Assembly: GCF_900108875.1 (NCBI RefSeq)
Contig: NZ_FNYJ01000001.1
Coordinates: 1,395,533 to 1,459,532, forward strand
DNA length: 64,000 nucleotides
Reading direction: 5' to 3'
DNA from: Pseudomonas sp. NFR16
GTDB taxonomy: Bacteria > Pseudomonadota > Gammaproteobacteria > Pseudomonadales > Pseudomonadaceae
Position numbers and translations under genes: made by a program. The notes beneath the pieces were generated by a model. It made no database searches. It saw nothing but the letters and a program-made list of their open reading frames with translations, and was not told the DNA's origin. Shown one piece after another: positions 8,281-16,435 of the stretch. The stretch's first letter is position 1. Each line of letters starts with the position of its first letter.

Positions 8281-9272
8281 ACACCCTCCTTGCGCGACAG
8301 ACGAGACAGCATCAGACGGGCAAACGCCAGCACGATGAAGGTGACGACAAACAACAGGAAGCCCAGCGCAATCAGCGACGAGCGATGCAGGTCGGTGTAG
8401 GCCTCACTGAACTCGTTGGCGATGACCGAGGCGATCGAGCTGCTCGGCATCATCAGCGATGCCGAGAACTGGTGGGCGTTACCGAGCACGAAGGTGACGG
8501 CCATGGTCTCGCCCAATGCGCGGCCAAGGCCCAGGAAAATACCGCCGACCACGGCCGAGCGGGTGTACGGCAGGACGATGTCCCAGACCACTTCCCACGT
8601 GGTTCCGCCCAGCGCGTAGGCGGATTCCTTGAGGGCAACCGGCACGCTGCGGAACACCTCGGTCATCACCGAGGTAATGAACGGCGTGATCATGATCGCC
8701 AGCACGATGCCGGCAGTGAGCATGCCGATACCCAGCGGCGGCCCCTGGAAAATCGCACCGATCAGCGGCAGCGCGCCCAGATTGTCGTTGATCCAGGGCG
8801 CCATGTTTTCGGCCATGAACGGGCCGAACACGAACAGCCCCCACATGCCATAGATAATCGAAGGAATGCCCGCCAGCAGTTCGACCGCGGAGGCAATCGG
8901 CATCCGCAACCATGGCGGCGCTACTTCAGTCAGAAAAATCGCGATGCCGAAACTCACCGGAACGGCGATCAGCAGCGCGAGAAAGGATGTCACCAAGGTG
9001 CCGTAGATCGGGACCAACGCGCCGAAATGGCCGTTGACCGCATCCCATTCAGTACTGGTAAGAAATTCGAAACCAAACGTCTTGAACGCCAGGGCTCCGC
9101 CCCAGAGTGTCGAGCCGGCGATGCTCGCCAGCAACAGCAGCACCAACAGAGCCGCTCCCAGCATCGTGCGCCGGAACCAGGCGTCGTGTCGGTGATCGCG
9201 GGCCGCGCGTCTTTCGCTCTCGGATGTGACATCCGGAATCACAGCGGACATGTATTGGGTGTTTTCAGTCAT
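8277..9272 (-). CDS. pstC: Phosphate ABC transporter permease PstC
   Basis: A 331-residue permease: a cytoplasmic N-terminus, then a first membrane helix near residues 35-57 and five more. The coupling loop SAYALGGTTWEVVWDIVLPY is clear, as is the conserved ELLAGIPSIIYGMWGLFVFGP stretch. The length is that of the enterobacterial type, unlike the roughly 700-residue PstC of the other pseudomonad pst operon. It lies 70 bases after pstS and overlaps pstA. Confidence 0.95.
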   Translation of the reverse strand: MTENTQYMSAVIPDVTSESERRAARDHRHDAWFRRTMLGAALLVLLLLASIAGSTLWGGALAFKTFGFEFLTSTEWDAVNGHFGALVPIYGTLVTSFLALLIAVPVSFGIAIFLTEVAPPWLRMPIASAVELLAGIPSIIYGMWGLFVFGPFMAENMAPWINDNLGALPLIGAIFQGPPLGIGMLTAGIVLAIMITPFITSVMTEVFRSVPVALKESAYALGGTTWEVVWDIVLPYTRSAVVGGIFLGLGRALGETMAVTFVLGNAHQFSASLMMPSSSIASVIANEFSEAYTDLHRSSLIALGFLLFVVTFIVLAFARLMLSRLSRKEGV

Positions 9273-9342
9273 GGTGGGTCCACTCGCAAGGAAACCCTGT
9301 CACCGAGCGCTCGATGACAGGGGTAAGCCGGATTACATCGAG

Positions 9343-10362
9343 TTACTTGGTGAACTCGGTCTTCCAGTAGTCTTCGATCTTGCTGACCAGCTCTTTAGGC
9401 AGTGGCACGTATTCCAGCGACTCGGCCTGGGCCTGACCTTTTTCCAGCGACCACTTGAAGAAGTCGAAAGCAGCAGCGCTCTTTTCGGCGTTCTTCGGTT
9501 GCTTGTACATGATGATCCAGGTGGTCGCGGTGATTGGCCATGCGTCAGCGCCCGGGGCGTTGGTCATGATCAGGTTGAAGTCCTTGGCGCTTGCCCAGTC
9601 AGCGGTTGCAGCGGCGGCGGCGAAGGCCTTGGCGCTTGGCTCGACGGATTTGCCGGCGGCGTTTTCCAGCTTGGCGTAGGCGATGTTGTTGGTCTTGGCG
9701 TAAGCGAATTCGACGTAACCGATCGAACCCTTGATCTGCTTCACGTAAGCAGCCACACCTTCGTTACCCTTGCCGCCTACACCGACTGGCCATTGCACGG
9801 CCGAGCCTTCGCCAACGGCTGATTTCCACTCCGGGCTGACCTTGGCCAGGTAGTTGGTGAAGTTGAAGGAAGTGCCCGAGCCGTCTGAACGGTGAACCAC
9901 AGTGATGTTGCTGTCAGGCAGTTTCAGGCCCTTGTTCAATGCAACGATCGCTGGATCGTTCCACTTGGTGATCTTGCCCTGGAAGATGTCGGCCAGAACC
10001 TTGCCGCTCAATTCCAGCTTGCCGGTTTCGATGCCTTCCACGTTGATGACCGGAACGATACCGCCGATCACGCTCGGGAATTGACCCAGGCCGCCGGCCT
10101 GCAGGTCTTCGGCTTTCAAAGGAGCGTCGGATGCGCCGAAGTCAACGGTCGCAGCCTTGATTTGAGCGATACCGCCGCCCGAACCGATGGACTGGTAGTT
10201 GATCTTGGTATCAGTGCTCTTGCTGTAGTCTGTCGCCCATTTGGAGATGACTGGGAAAACGAAGCTCGAACCAGCACCAGTGACGTCCGTAGCGTGTGCC
10301 ATTCCAGTCAGGCACATCGAAGCCAGCAGGAGTGACAGGCGAGTTTTTGTCAGCAGATTCAC
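9343..10362 (-). CDS. pstS: Periplasmic phosphate-binding protein PstS
   Basis: A 339-residue binding protein with a signal peptide (cleavage probably after GMAHA). The phosphate-binding residues lie in GAGSSFVFP, SDAPLKAEDL and HRSDGSGTSF. The start is GTG at 10362 with GAGG seven bases upstream. First gene of pstSCAB. A PHO-box-like sequence lies 73-90 bases upstream, so induction by PhoB under phosphate starvation is expected. Confidence 0.96.
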   Translation of the reverse strand: MNLLTKTRLSLLLASMCLTGMAHATDVTGAGSSFVFPVISKWATDYSKSTDTKINYQSIGSGGGIAQIKAATVDFGASDAPLKAEDLQAGGLGQFPSVIGGIVPVINVEGIETGKLELSGKVLADIFQGKITKWNDPAIVALNKGLKLPDSNITVVHRSDGSGTSFNFTNYLAKVSPEWKSAVGEGSAVQWPVGVGGKGNEGVAAYVKQIKGSIGYVEFAYAKTNNIAYAKLENAAGKSVEPSAKAFAAAAATADWASAKDFNLIMTNAPGADAWPITATTWIIMYKQPKNAEKSAAAFDFFKWSLEKGQAQAESLEYVPLPKELVSKIEDYWKTEFTK

Positions 10363-10434
10363 GGCAATACCTCAACAAGAGAATTTGTGTGTGTGGTCCG
10401 GTTGAAGACCCGATGCAGATTAAAAACCCGAAAC

Positions 10435-10452
10435 ATTTCTGTTTGATGACAG
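10435..10452 (-). promoter_or_regulatory. PHO box-like PhoB site upstream of pstS
   Basis: On the minus strand this reads CTGTCATCAAACAGAAAT. It matches 14 of 18 positions of the PHO box (CTGTCAT-AAA(A/T)-CTGTCA(C/T)); the first half-site is perfect, the second partial. The position ahead of pstS is as expected. Confidence 0.6.
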
Positions 10453-10516
10453 TCTCTAGACACTCGCGAAAATCTCGGCTGCTCTGTAGGCAATTACCTA
10501 CACCCTGCAAACGCAA

Positions 10517-10548
10517 AACCCCCGGTTTCATTGAGGAAACCGGGGGTT
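10517..10548 (-). terminator. Rho-independent terminator
   Basis: A 13-bp perfect stem: AACCCCCGGTTTC at 10517-10529 pairs with 10536-10548 around a six-base loop. Read on the minus strand it is followed by TTTTGCG, so it most likely ends the MFS transporter operon, whose stop lies 170 bases before it. The stem also insulates pstS. Confidence 0.8.
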
Positions 10549-10717
10549 GTATAGTGCAGGACGATTTAATATCAACGGGCCATATCGGCGCCTTTCACAG
10601 CCGCTTCACGGCACATTCAGTCGCTAAAAAGCGCCTGAGGCGACACATTTGTGACAGCAATCCCTGCGTTCGCCGCGACGGTTCCCTCCCCGGCTCTTGC
10701 CAGGGATGAGAGACGCC

Positions 10718-12025
10718 CTACTTCGCGATCGCGTCTTTGGGTTCAAATGTTTCGAAGTTTTGCGATGGCGATTTTTCGTCCGCTACGAAGGCGTTTTGCG
10801 GCTTCATCGTGAAGGTCATCAGCACCCCAAAAGCCAGCACACCGATGGAGATCAGAAACGGCAGCGTCCAATTGCCGGTCACGTCGATGAGATAGCCCGC
10901 CAGCACAGGGCTGATGATGGTCGCCGTTGCAGCCGTGCCGTTCATGATGCCGCTTGCCGTACCGGCGCGGTCGGACGCGATGTCCATCGGCACTGCCCAC
11001 ATGGGCCCCACGGTCATTTCATTGAAAAAAAGCGCCATGGCCAGGAAGATCAGCGAATACAGCGGTTCCTGGAAAAGCAGGACCGGGATCAGCGACAGGC
11101 CGGTGCACGCCATGCACACCGCCACCAGATAACTGCGCGCCAGGCGCACGTTGCCGGTGCGGCGCAGCAGCTTGTCGCTGATCATGCCGCCGAGCAGATC
11201 ACCCACCACTCCAGCGAAGAACACGCCGGAAGTGAACAGCACTGCATCTTTGATGTTCAGGTGGTAGTTGTGCATGAAGTACATGGGGATCCAGCTGAGC
11301 ATCAGCCAGAGAATCCAGTTGTAGCAGAAGTACACGCTGGAAACCGGCAGCATGCGCCGGAACAACCGCATATAAGTGCCGGGCGCGTCGACACGGCGAG
11401 GTTTGGGCGCTGGCAGCGCGGCCAGCTCCTGCGGCGTGATGCGCGGATGATCGGCAGGTTTCTCGGTGTACGTGACATACCACAGCACCACCCAGCCGAA
11501 GCTCAGCGCGCCTAACAGATAAAAGGAAAAGCGCCAGTCGTACGCGGTCATCAGCGCGGCGACAATCAACGGCGCGCAGGCATTGCCCAGGCGGGCGGCG
11601 GCGTGCGTGATGCCCTGCGCGAAGCCACGTTTGTCCTTGGACACCCAGGCGGCCATGGCACTGGTCGACGCCGGAAACGTTGCGCCCTCGCCCAGACCGA
11701 GCAACATGCGCGCAGCCACCAGGCTGAGGAAACCGCCCGCCATGCCGGTCAGCACGGTGGCCGCCGCCCAGATGAAGGCGCACACAATCAAGGTGCGCTT
11801 GGCGCCGTAGCGATCACTGACCCAGCCACCGATGAACTGAAACACCATGTACGGGTACGCGAACGCAGAAAAGATGAAACCCAGTTGCGTGTTGCTCAGC
11901 CCCAGCTCGCTGCTGAATTGCCCTGCCGCCGTGCTGACATTGACCCGGTCGACGTAGGTGATGAAGTACATCAGGCACAGCATCATCATGACGACGGTGG
12001 TGGCCTTTATTTTTAGCCTGCTCAT
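10718..12025 (-). CDS. MFS transporter, anion:cation symporter (ACS) type
   Basis: A 435-residue, 12-helix transporter. It has YFITYVDRVNVSTA in helix 1, the motif GGWVSDRYGAKRT in loop 2-3 and a large central loop, all typical of the ACS family that imports sugar acids and other carboxylates (tartrate, glucarate, phthalate). It is the last gene of an operon with a CoA-transferase and a crotonase, so it probably imports the organic acid they process. The ATG has GAGG eight bases upstream. The substrate cannot be named from sequence. Confidence 0.85.
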   Translation of the reverse strand: MSRLKIKATTVVMMMLCLMYFITYVDRVNVSTAAGQFSSELGLSNTQLGFIFSAFAYPYMVFQFIGGWVSDRYGAKRTLIVCAFIWAAATVLTGMAGGFLSLVAARMLLGLGEGATFPASTSAMAAWVSKDKRGFAQGITHAAARLGNACAPLIVAALMTAYDWRFSFYLLGALSFGWVVLWYVTYTEKPADHPRITPQELAALPAPKPRRVDAPGTYMRLFRRMLPVSSVYFCYNWILWLMLSWIPMYFMHNYHLNIKDAVLFTSGVFFAGVVGDLLGGMISDKLLRRTGNVRLARSYLVAVCMACTGLSLIPVLLFQEPLYSLIFLAMALFFNEMTVGPMWAVPMDIASDRAGTASGIMNGTAATATIISPVLAGYLIDVTGNWTLPFLISIGVLAFGVLMTFTMKPQNAFVADEKSPSQNFETFEPKDAIAK

Positions 12026-12082
12026 GATTGCGATCCTCAGCGTTATTTTTGTAGTTGTTCACACCAATGCGCTTATCAGGGT

Positions 12083-13282
12083 TCAGAGCTCGAGGATGGC
12101 GCCCTCTCGCCGCAGATCGGCGATCTGGCCGGTGTCGTACCCGTACTCGGCAAGGATTTCCAGGGTGTGCTCACCCAGCAACGGTGACGGTCGGCTGACG
12201 TGCCGCGGGGTTTCCGAGAAGCGGATCGGCAAGGCAATGCTGCGCGCCGCGCCGGTGAGCGGATGGTGGGTTTCGACAATCATCTCGCGTTCCAGAATCT
12301 GCGGATGCTCGACCGCCTGCGAAATGTCCAGCACCGCACCCACCGGCAGGCCGGCAAGATCCAGCCGCGCGACCCAGTTATCAGTGGTGTCCTGTGCCAG
12401 GCATTCGGTGATCAGCGCAACCAGCGCCTCGCGGTTGTTCATGCGCAACACGTTGGTGGCGAAACGCGGGTCGTCGCTGATGTGTGGCGCGTCGAGCACC
12501 TGCAGCAGACGTTCGTAATTGCCCTGGTTCGCCGCGCCGATGTTGACCCAACCATCCTGAGTGCGGAAAGCCTGATACGGCGTGCTGGTGGAGTTGGCCG
12601 AGCCCATCTTCGGCAGGATCACGCCCTCGGAGAAATAATTCGCCGCAGGCCAGTACATCTGCTGAAAGCCGGCTTCCAGCAACGAGGTGTCGACCACCTG
12701 ACCCAACCCGGTTTTCTGCTTGTGCGCGTAGGCGGCGGCGATGCCCAGCGCCGCGAGGATGCCGGCGTTGATGTCGGCAATCGGCGAGCCTGCCTTGATC
12801 GGCGCCTGCCCCGGCTCACCGGTCGCGCTCATCAGGCCCGACAAACCTTGCGCGATCAGGTCAAAACCGCCTTTGTCGGCATACGGCCCCGTGCGTCCAT
12901 ACCCGGACACCGAGCAATAGATGAGCCCAGGATTGAGCTGCCTGAGCGTGTCATAACCCAGCCCGAGCTTTTCCATCGTGCCTTTGCGGTAGTTCTCGGT
13001 GACCACGTCCGCGTCGGCCAGCATGCGCCGCAGCACATCCTTGCCGCCATCGGTCTTCAGGTTCAAGGCGATGTCGCGTTTGTTGCGGTTCAGGATCATG
13101 AACGAGGCGGACTCGCCGTGTTCCAGAACAGGTGCGAAACGGCGGCAATCGTCACCGTCCATTTTCTCGACCTTGATCACGTCGGCGCCCATGTCGGCGA
13201 GCATCATGCCGCAGATAGGGCCGGACATGATGTGCGACAGCTCGATGACTTTCAAGCCTTGCAAGGGACCGGCCATTTTCAT
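12083..13282 (-). CDS. Family III CoA-transferase (CaiB/BaiF)
   Basis: A 399-residue class III CoA-transferase. It has the N-terminal GLKVIELSHIMSGPICGMML nucleotide-binding region, DVVTENYRKGTMEKLGLGYD, and the catalytic aspartate Asp170 in GSPIADINAG, which forms the acyl-aspartyl intermediate. It would load CoA onto a carboxylic acid at the cost of another acyl-CoA. Its ATG overlaps the crotonase stop. A second in-frame ATG six bases on is equally well placed relative to the GGAGG site. With the crotonase and transporter it forms an organic-acid catabolic cassette of unknown substrate. Confidence 0.88.
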   Translation of the reverse strand: MKMAGPLQGLKVIELSHIMSGPICGMMLADMGADVIKVEKMDGDDCRRFAPVLEHGESASFMILNRNKRDIALNLKTDGGKDVLRRMLADADVVTENYRKGTMEKLGLGYDTLRQLNPGLIYCSVSGYGRTGPYADKGGFDLIAQGLSGLMSATGEPGQAPIKAGSPIADINAGILAALGIAAAYAHKQKTGLGQVVDTSLLEAGFQQMYWPAANYFSEGVILPKMGSANSTSTPYQAFRTQDGWVNIGAANQGNYERLLQVLDAPHISDDPRFATNVLRMNNREALVALITECLAQDTTDNWVARLDLAGLPVGAVLDISQAVEHPQILEREMIVETHHPLTGAARSIALPIRFSETPRHVSRPSPLLGEHTLEILAEYGYDTGQIADLRREGAILEL

Positions 13283-14109
13283 TTACCTCCGAAAACAGGT
13301 GTGCGTTTGGCCAGGAAGGCCTGGTAACCGATCTGGAAATCCTCGGTGGCGAAGCAGTCGAATGCCTCGTCGTATTCTTGCGCCGTCAGCGGTGCGGGAT
13401 CAGTGCAGCGCTGCACGAACTGCTTGTGCCACCGGGCGACCAGAGGCGCGCCGTCAGCAATGCGACGGGCGCTTTCCATGGCCTGCTCTTCCACCTGTGC
13501 ATCCGCCACGACGCGGGTGACGATGCGCTTGCGCAATGCCTCGGCAGCGCCGAAAACACGGCCTTCCAGCAGCATTTCCAGGGTCACGTCAGGGCCGGCA
13601 ATGCGCATCAGCCCGGCCATCTCGTCATGAGCCATGGCCAGACCGAGCTTGTTGACCGGTACGCCGAAACGGCTCGACTCGCCGCAAATCCGGATGTTGC
13701 ACAGCGACGCAATGCCCAGGCCGCCGCCGACGCAGATGCCGTGGATCATCGCCACCAACGGATGGCGGCATTGAGCGATCGCGCGCAGTGCGCTGTGCAT
13801 CACCGGCCCGTAGTGCCGAGCCAGTGCCTGATTGCCGCGATGGGTTTCGAACTCGGAAATATCGTTGCCCGGCCCGAATGCTTTGGTGCCGGCGCCACGA
13901 ATGACGATGCAGCGCACGGAGTCGTCGGCGTCCAGCTGGCGAAGGGTGTCGTCCAGCAATTTCCACATCGATAAGGTGGTGGCGTTGAGTTTTTCAGGAC
14001 GGTTCAGCACGACCGTGGCGAGGTTGCCGTCACGCAGGAGGAGGATTTCGGAAGCGGGCCGCTCGTGCTGGCTGCGAACGTCGGAGTCGGGCGAAACATG
14101 CGTATTCAT
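13279..14109 (-). CDS. Enoyl-CoA hydratase/isomerase (crotonase) family protein
   Basis: A 276-residue crotonase-fold protein. The two oxyanion-hole segments are present: KAFGPGNDISEF (about 77-87) and HGICVGGGLGIAS (about 123-135). The two catalytic glutamates of hydratases are not: the position equivalent to Glu144 of rat hydratase is Gly132, and that of Glu164 is Val152 (FGVPVNKLG instead of FG-x-PE). Simple hydration is therefore unlikely; isomerase, racemase, decarboxylase or hydrolase chemistry is more likely. First gene of the minus-strand operon, divergent from the GntR gene and facing a candidate operator. Confidence 0.85.
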   Translation of the reverse strand: MNTHVSPDSDVRSQHERPASEILLLRDGNLATVVLNRPEKLNATTLSMWKLLDDTLRQLDADDSVRCIVIRGAGTKAFGPGNDISEFETHRGNQALARHYGPVMHSALRAIAQCRHPLVAMIHGICVGGGLGIASLCNIRICGESSRFGVPVNKLGLAMAHDEMAGLMRIAGPDVTLEMLLEGRVFGAAEALRKRIVTRVVADAQVEEQAMESARRIADGAPLVARWHKQFVQRCTDPAPLTAQEYDEAFDCFATEDFQIGYQAFLAKRTPVFGGK

Positions 14110-14126
14110 ACAAGCACCTTATTATT

Positions 14127-14161
14127 TTTGGGATACCATTTTGTGCATTTGGCATCCCAAA
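14127..14161. promoter_or_regulatory. Paired dyad, candidate operator of the divergent GntR regulator
   Basis: TTTGGGATACCA at 14127-14138 and TGGCATCCCAAA at 14150-14161 are inverted copies with one mismatch in 12. Each is also part of a smaller palindrome (TTTGG-NNNN-CCAAA or near it). It lies 18 bases before the crotonase ATG, in the only shared regulatory region of the cassette and the gntR gene. FCD-type GntR proteins bind short dyads of this kind. Confidence 0.6.
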
Positions 14162-14371
14162 TATAGACTTTGCTTTGCGCGACGCAAGTGCTTTTTGCGA
14201 GAAATCAGCGGGAGTGGACGAAACGCATCTGCCTTGCAGTTCACGTGAATCGGGCCTCAGGCTCATCAAGCGGCGAGTTTCGTAGATAAATTTTCGATTC
14301 ACCGGGATAATCGTCGCGGCCTGTGCCGACAAGGCAATGGGCCAATCCGGGATACCGATGGAGAGGGTTTG

Positions 14372-15055
14372 ATGTCCGAACACAACAATCTGGCGAACAT
14401 CAACGAGGCGGCTTATGCCGCGTTGCGGGAGCGCATCATCAGCGGAGACCTGATGCCCGGCGCCCCGCTGTCCGAACGTGCCTTGTGCGAGCAGCTTGCG
14501 GTGTCACGCACCCCGCTGCGGGAGGCAATCAAGATGCTGGCCCGGGAAGGGCTGGTGGAGATTTCCGCGACCCGTCGGGCGAAAGTCGCCAGCGTCAGTC
14601 TGGAAGAAGCGGCCAACATGCTGACGTTGCTGGCGGCGCTGGAGGGTCTGTCGGGGGAACAAGCCTGTCAGAAGATTTCGGCGGCCGACATCGCCGAACT
14701 GGAGGCCTTGCAGGCTGCGATGCGCCTGTCCCATGAACAGAACGACCTGAGCAGTTACTTCAGCCTCAACCAGCAGATTCACCTGAAAATCCTCGACGTC
14801 GCAGACAATCGAGTGCTGTCGGAGATGTTCAATAACCTCAACGCCCGGCTGCGCCATGTACGCCGTCGCCTGAACCCGACTCCGGGCCGCTGGCAGCAGG
14901 CGATCAACGAACACGAGCAGATGCTCACCTACCTTAAAAAAGGCGACAGCAAAAAACTGCGCGCCCTGATGGAAGATCATCTGCGCAACAAGATCGATGT
15001 GTTTCTGGCAACGATGCTGGAACATGGCATTGTCAGCGCGCGGCGCTCGGCTTGA
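14372..15055 (+). CDS. GntR-family regulator, FCD (FadR) subfamily
   Basis: A 227-residue regulator. The N-terminal winged helix has AYAALRERIISGDLMPGAPL and the recognition helix VSRTPLREAIKMLAREGLVE. The C-terminal FCD ligand domain has LNQQIHLKILDVADN and NEHEQMLTYL with the usual His residues for a metal. The start is ATG 14372 after GAGAGGG. It is divergent from the crotonase-CoA-transferase-MFS operon and probably represses it until a pathway acid or acyl-CoA binds. Confidence 0.88.
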   Translation: MSEHNNLANINEAAYAALRERIISGDLMPGAPLSERALCEQLAVSRTPLREAIKMLAREGLVEISATRRAKVASVSLEEAANMLTLLAALEGLSGEQACQKISAADIAELEALQAAMRLSHEQNDLSSYFSLNQQIHLKILDVADNRVLSEMFNNLNARLRHVRRRLNPTPGRWQQAINEHEQMLTYLKKGDSKKLRALMEDHLRNKIDVFLATMLEHGIVSARRSA

Positions 15056-15168
15056 TGGTGAGACGCGGCATGACGCTGGGAGTCTGATGACCGTCTGTCG
15101 GCAAGAATGCACCTCTGCACAGCGGCAACGGACCAATGTGTATCCATGACAACAAAGGGATTCACATC

Positions 15169-15489
15169 ATGATCAAGACTAAATTGACTGCCCTGACGCT
15201 TGCCGGCCTGATGGCTGTTGCAACTGGATCTGCGTTTGCCGGCTCTACCGGTCCAACCAATCCGGACAGCACCACGGGCCCGCGTCCAAGCAGCGCCGGT
15301 CCGAACACGGATGGCACGCCGAAGACCCCGAACAGCTCGACCCCAGGCACCAAAGGCATGGGCAGCAGCGACGGCAACGGCGCTACGGGTGAAGGCGGCG
15401 GCATGAGCAACGGCAACGGCATGGGCGGCAGCGGTGGCGGTACCGGGGGCGCAGGTGGAGCGGGCGGCTCGGGATCGGGCAGCAAGTAA
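15169..15489 (+). CDS. Exported Gly/Ser/Thr/Pro-rich protein
   Basis: A 106-residue protein: a clear signal peptide (KTKLTALTLAGLMAVATGSAFA), then a low-complexity mature part rich in Gly, Ser, Thr, Pro and Asn that ends in runs of GG with single Ser, Thr or Ala. I chose the ATG at 15169 because the signal peptide begins there and AAAGGGA precedes it; an upstream in-frame start adds only an implausible leader. The mature part is probably disordered. Function unknown; it stands alone. Confidence 0.7.
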   Translation: MIKTKLTALTLAGLMAVATGSAFAGSTGPTNPDSTTGPRPSSAGPNTDGTPKTPNSSTPGTKGMGSSDGNGATGEGGGMSNGNGMGGSGGGTGGAGGAGGSGSGSK

Positions 15490-15897
15490 TCAGTCTGAAT
15501 CAAGGGTGCGGACCGGCCGATTCTTACGGCTGGCACCCTGTTCGAACGCCTGACTGCGTATCGAACAAACTGTCTCACCCGTGCGGCTTGGTCGCTGTAG
15601 TCACGCTAAATGACCCCATCAGGCAAGCCGCATTTTCGTGAGCACCACTCCATTCAGATTTTTGCTCACAAAGCCACCTGACATTTCACTTTCCTTTTTA
15701 TTTCGCCTGCTTGAATTGGTCTCCTGCTGAGTCCCCAGATTGGCCGTTGGCCGCTTGCCCCTAGGACCCGTATCCTCAAAGCGCTTGAAATCAGGTCATC
15801 CCCTCGGAAAAATCCGCGACTGACGCTACTATTCAGAGCTGCGTATTGCCCTGCCCTTTTCTAACGCCCCGAATCTGCTGCGACGGAGACATCCTGC
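15490..15897. other. Intergenic region without a visible gene
   Basis: 408 bp. A hairpin near the start (AGGGTGC at 15503-15509 with GCACCCT at 15533-15539 and inner CCG/CGG pairing) could end transcription of the Gly-rich gene, but no T run follows. The remainder has AT-rich patches (15640-15715) and no supported gene. Confidence 0.45.
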
Positions 15898-16212
15898 ATG
15901 ACCGAGGAAGCCAAGAACACTGTACGTATTTATGCGGCTCATGGCCGATCGGAAGAATTGGGCGCTTACCTGGCGTCGATTGTCGAACGCCTGCCATCGA
16001 TCCCCGGCTGCGTGTCCAGCGTGCTCAACCGTGACGCCCTCGATCATGATCTCTGGACTATCGATGTGTGCTGGCAGTCCTGCCAGGCGATGAACGCGCG
16101 TTTTGCCCAACCTAGCAACGAGGGCCTGAATGGATTACTGAGCAACCGCTTCGTCCGGCATGTTGCCTTCGACAGCGACTCGGAGCGATGCAACTTGCCC
16201 GGCGCGCGCTGA
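15898..16212 (+). CDS. Small antibiotic-biosynthesis-monooxygenase-like protein
   Basis: A 104-residue protein. The pattern VRIYAAHGRSEELGAYLASI, then SIPGCVSSVLNRD, then DLWTIDVCWQS fits the ABM ferredoxin-like fold: strand, helix, the PGC turn, strand, and an aromatic strand. Such proteins act as small quinol or haem monooxygenases or as dimeric regulators of unknown substrate. The start follows GGAG about six bases upstream. It stands alone. Confidence 0.6.
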   Translation: MTEEAKNTVRIYAAHGRSEELGAYLASIVERLPSIPGCVSSVLNRDALDHDLWTIDVCWQSCQAMNARFAQPSNEGLNGLLSNRFVRHVAFDSDSERCNLPGAR

Positions 16213-16435
16213 AGCCGACCAGGCCATGATCATCTGAAGCTCCACTTTAACGATTCGCGATAATTGGCTGTTTACTAAACCAATCGTCAGAAAAACCCCG
16301 ATTGAAGAACCGATTGCGCCCATGAACTGGCGAAGCGTCTGACAGGGATTATCCTTTGCGTCTTGCGGGCAAGTTGGTGCTATTGCCACTCGTGTAATAG
16401 CGAACTGCCTCAAAGACCCAAGAGGTAATGCCATT

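Noticed and set aside
15503..15539. Hairpin after the Gly-rich gene as a definite terminator
   Set aside because: The stem is real but no T run follows, so it is mentioned only within the intergenic note.
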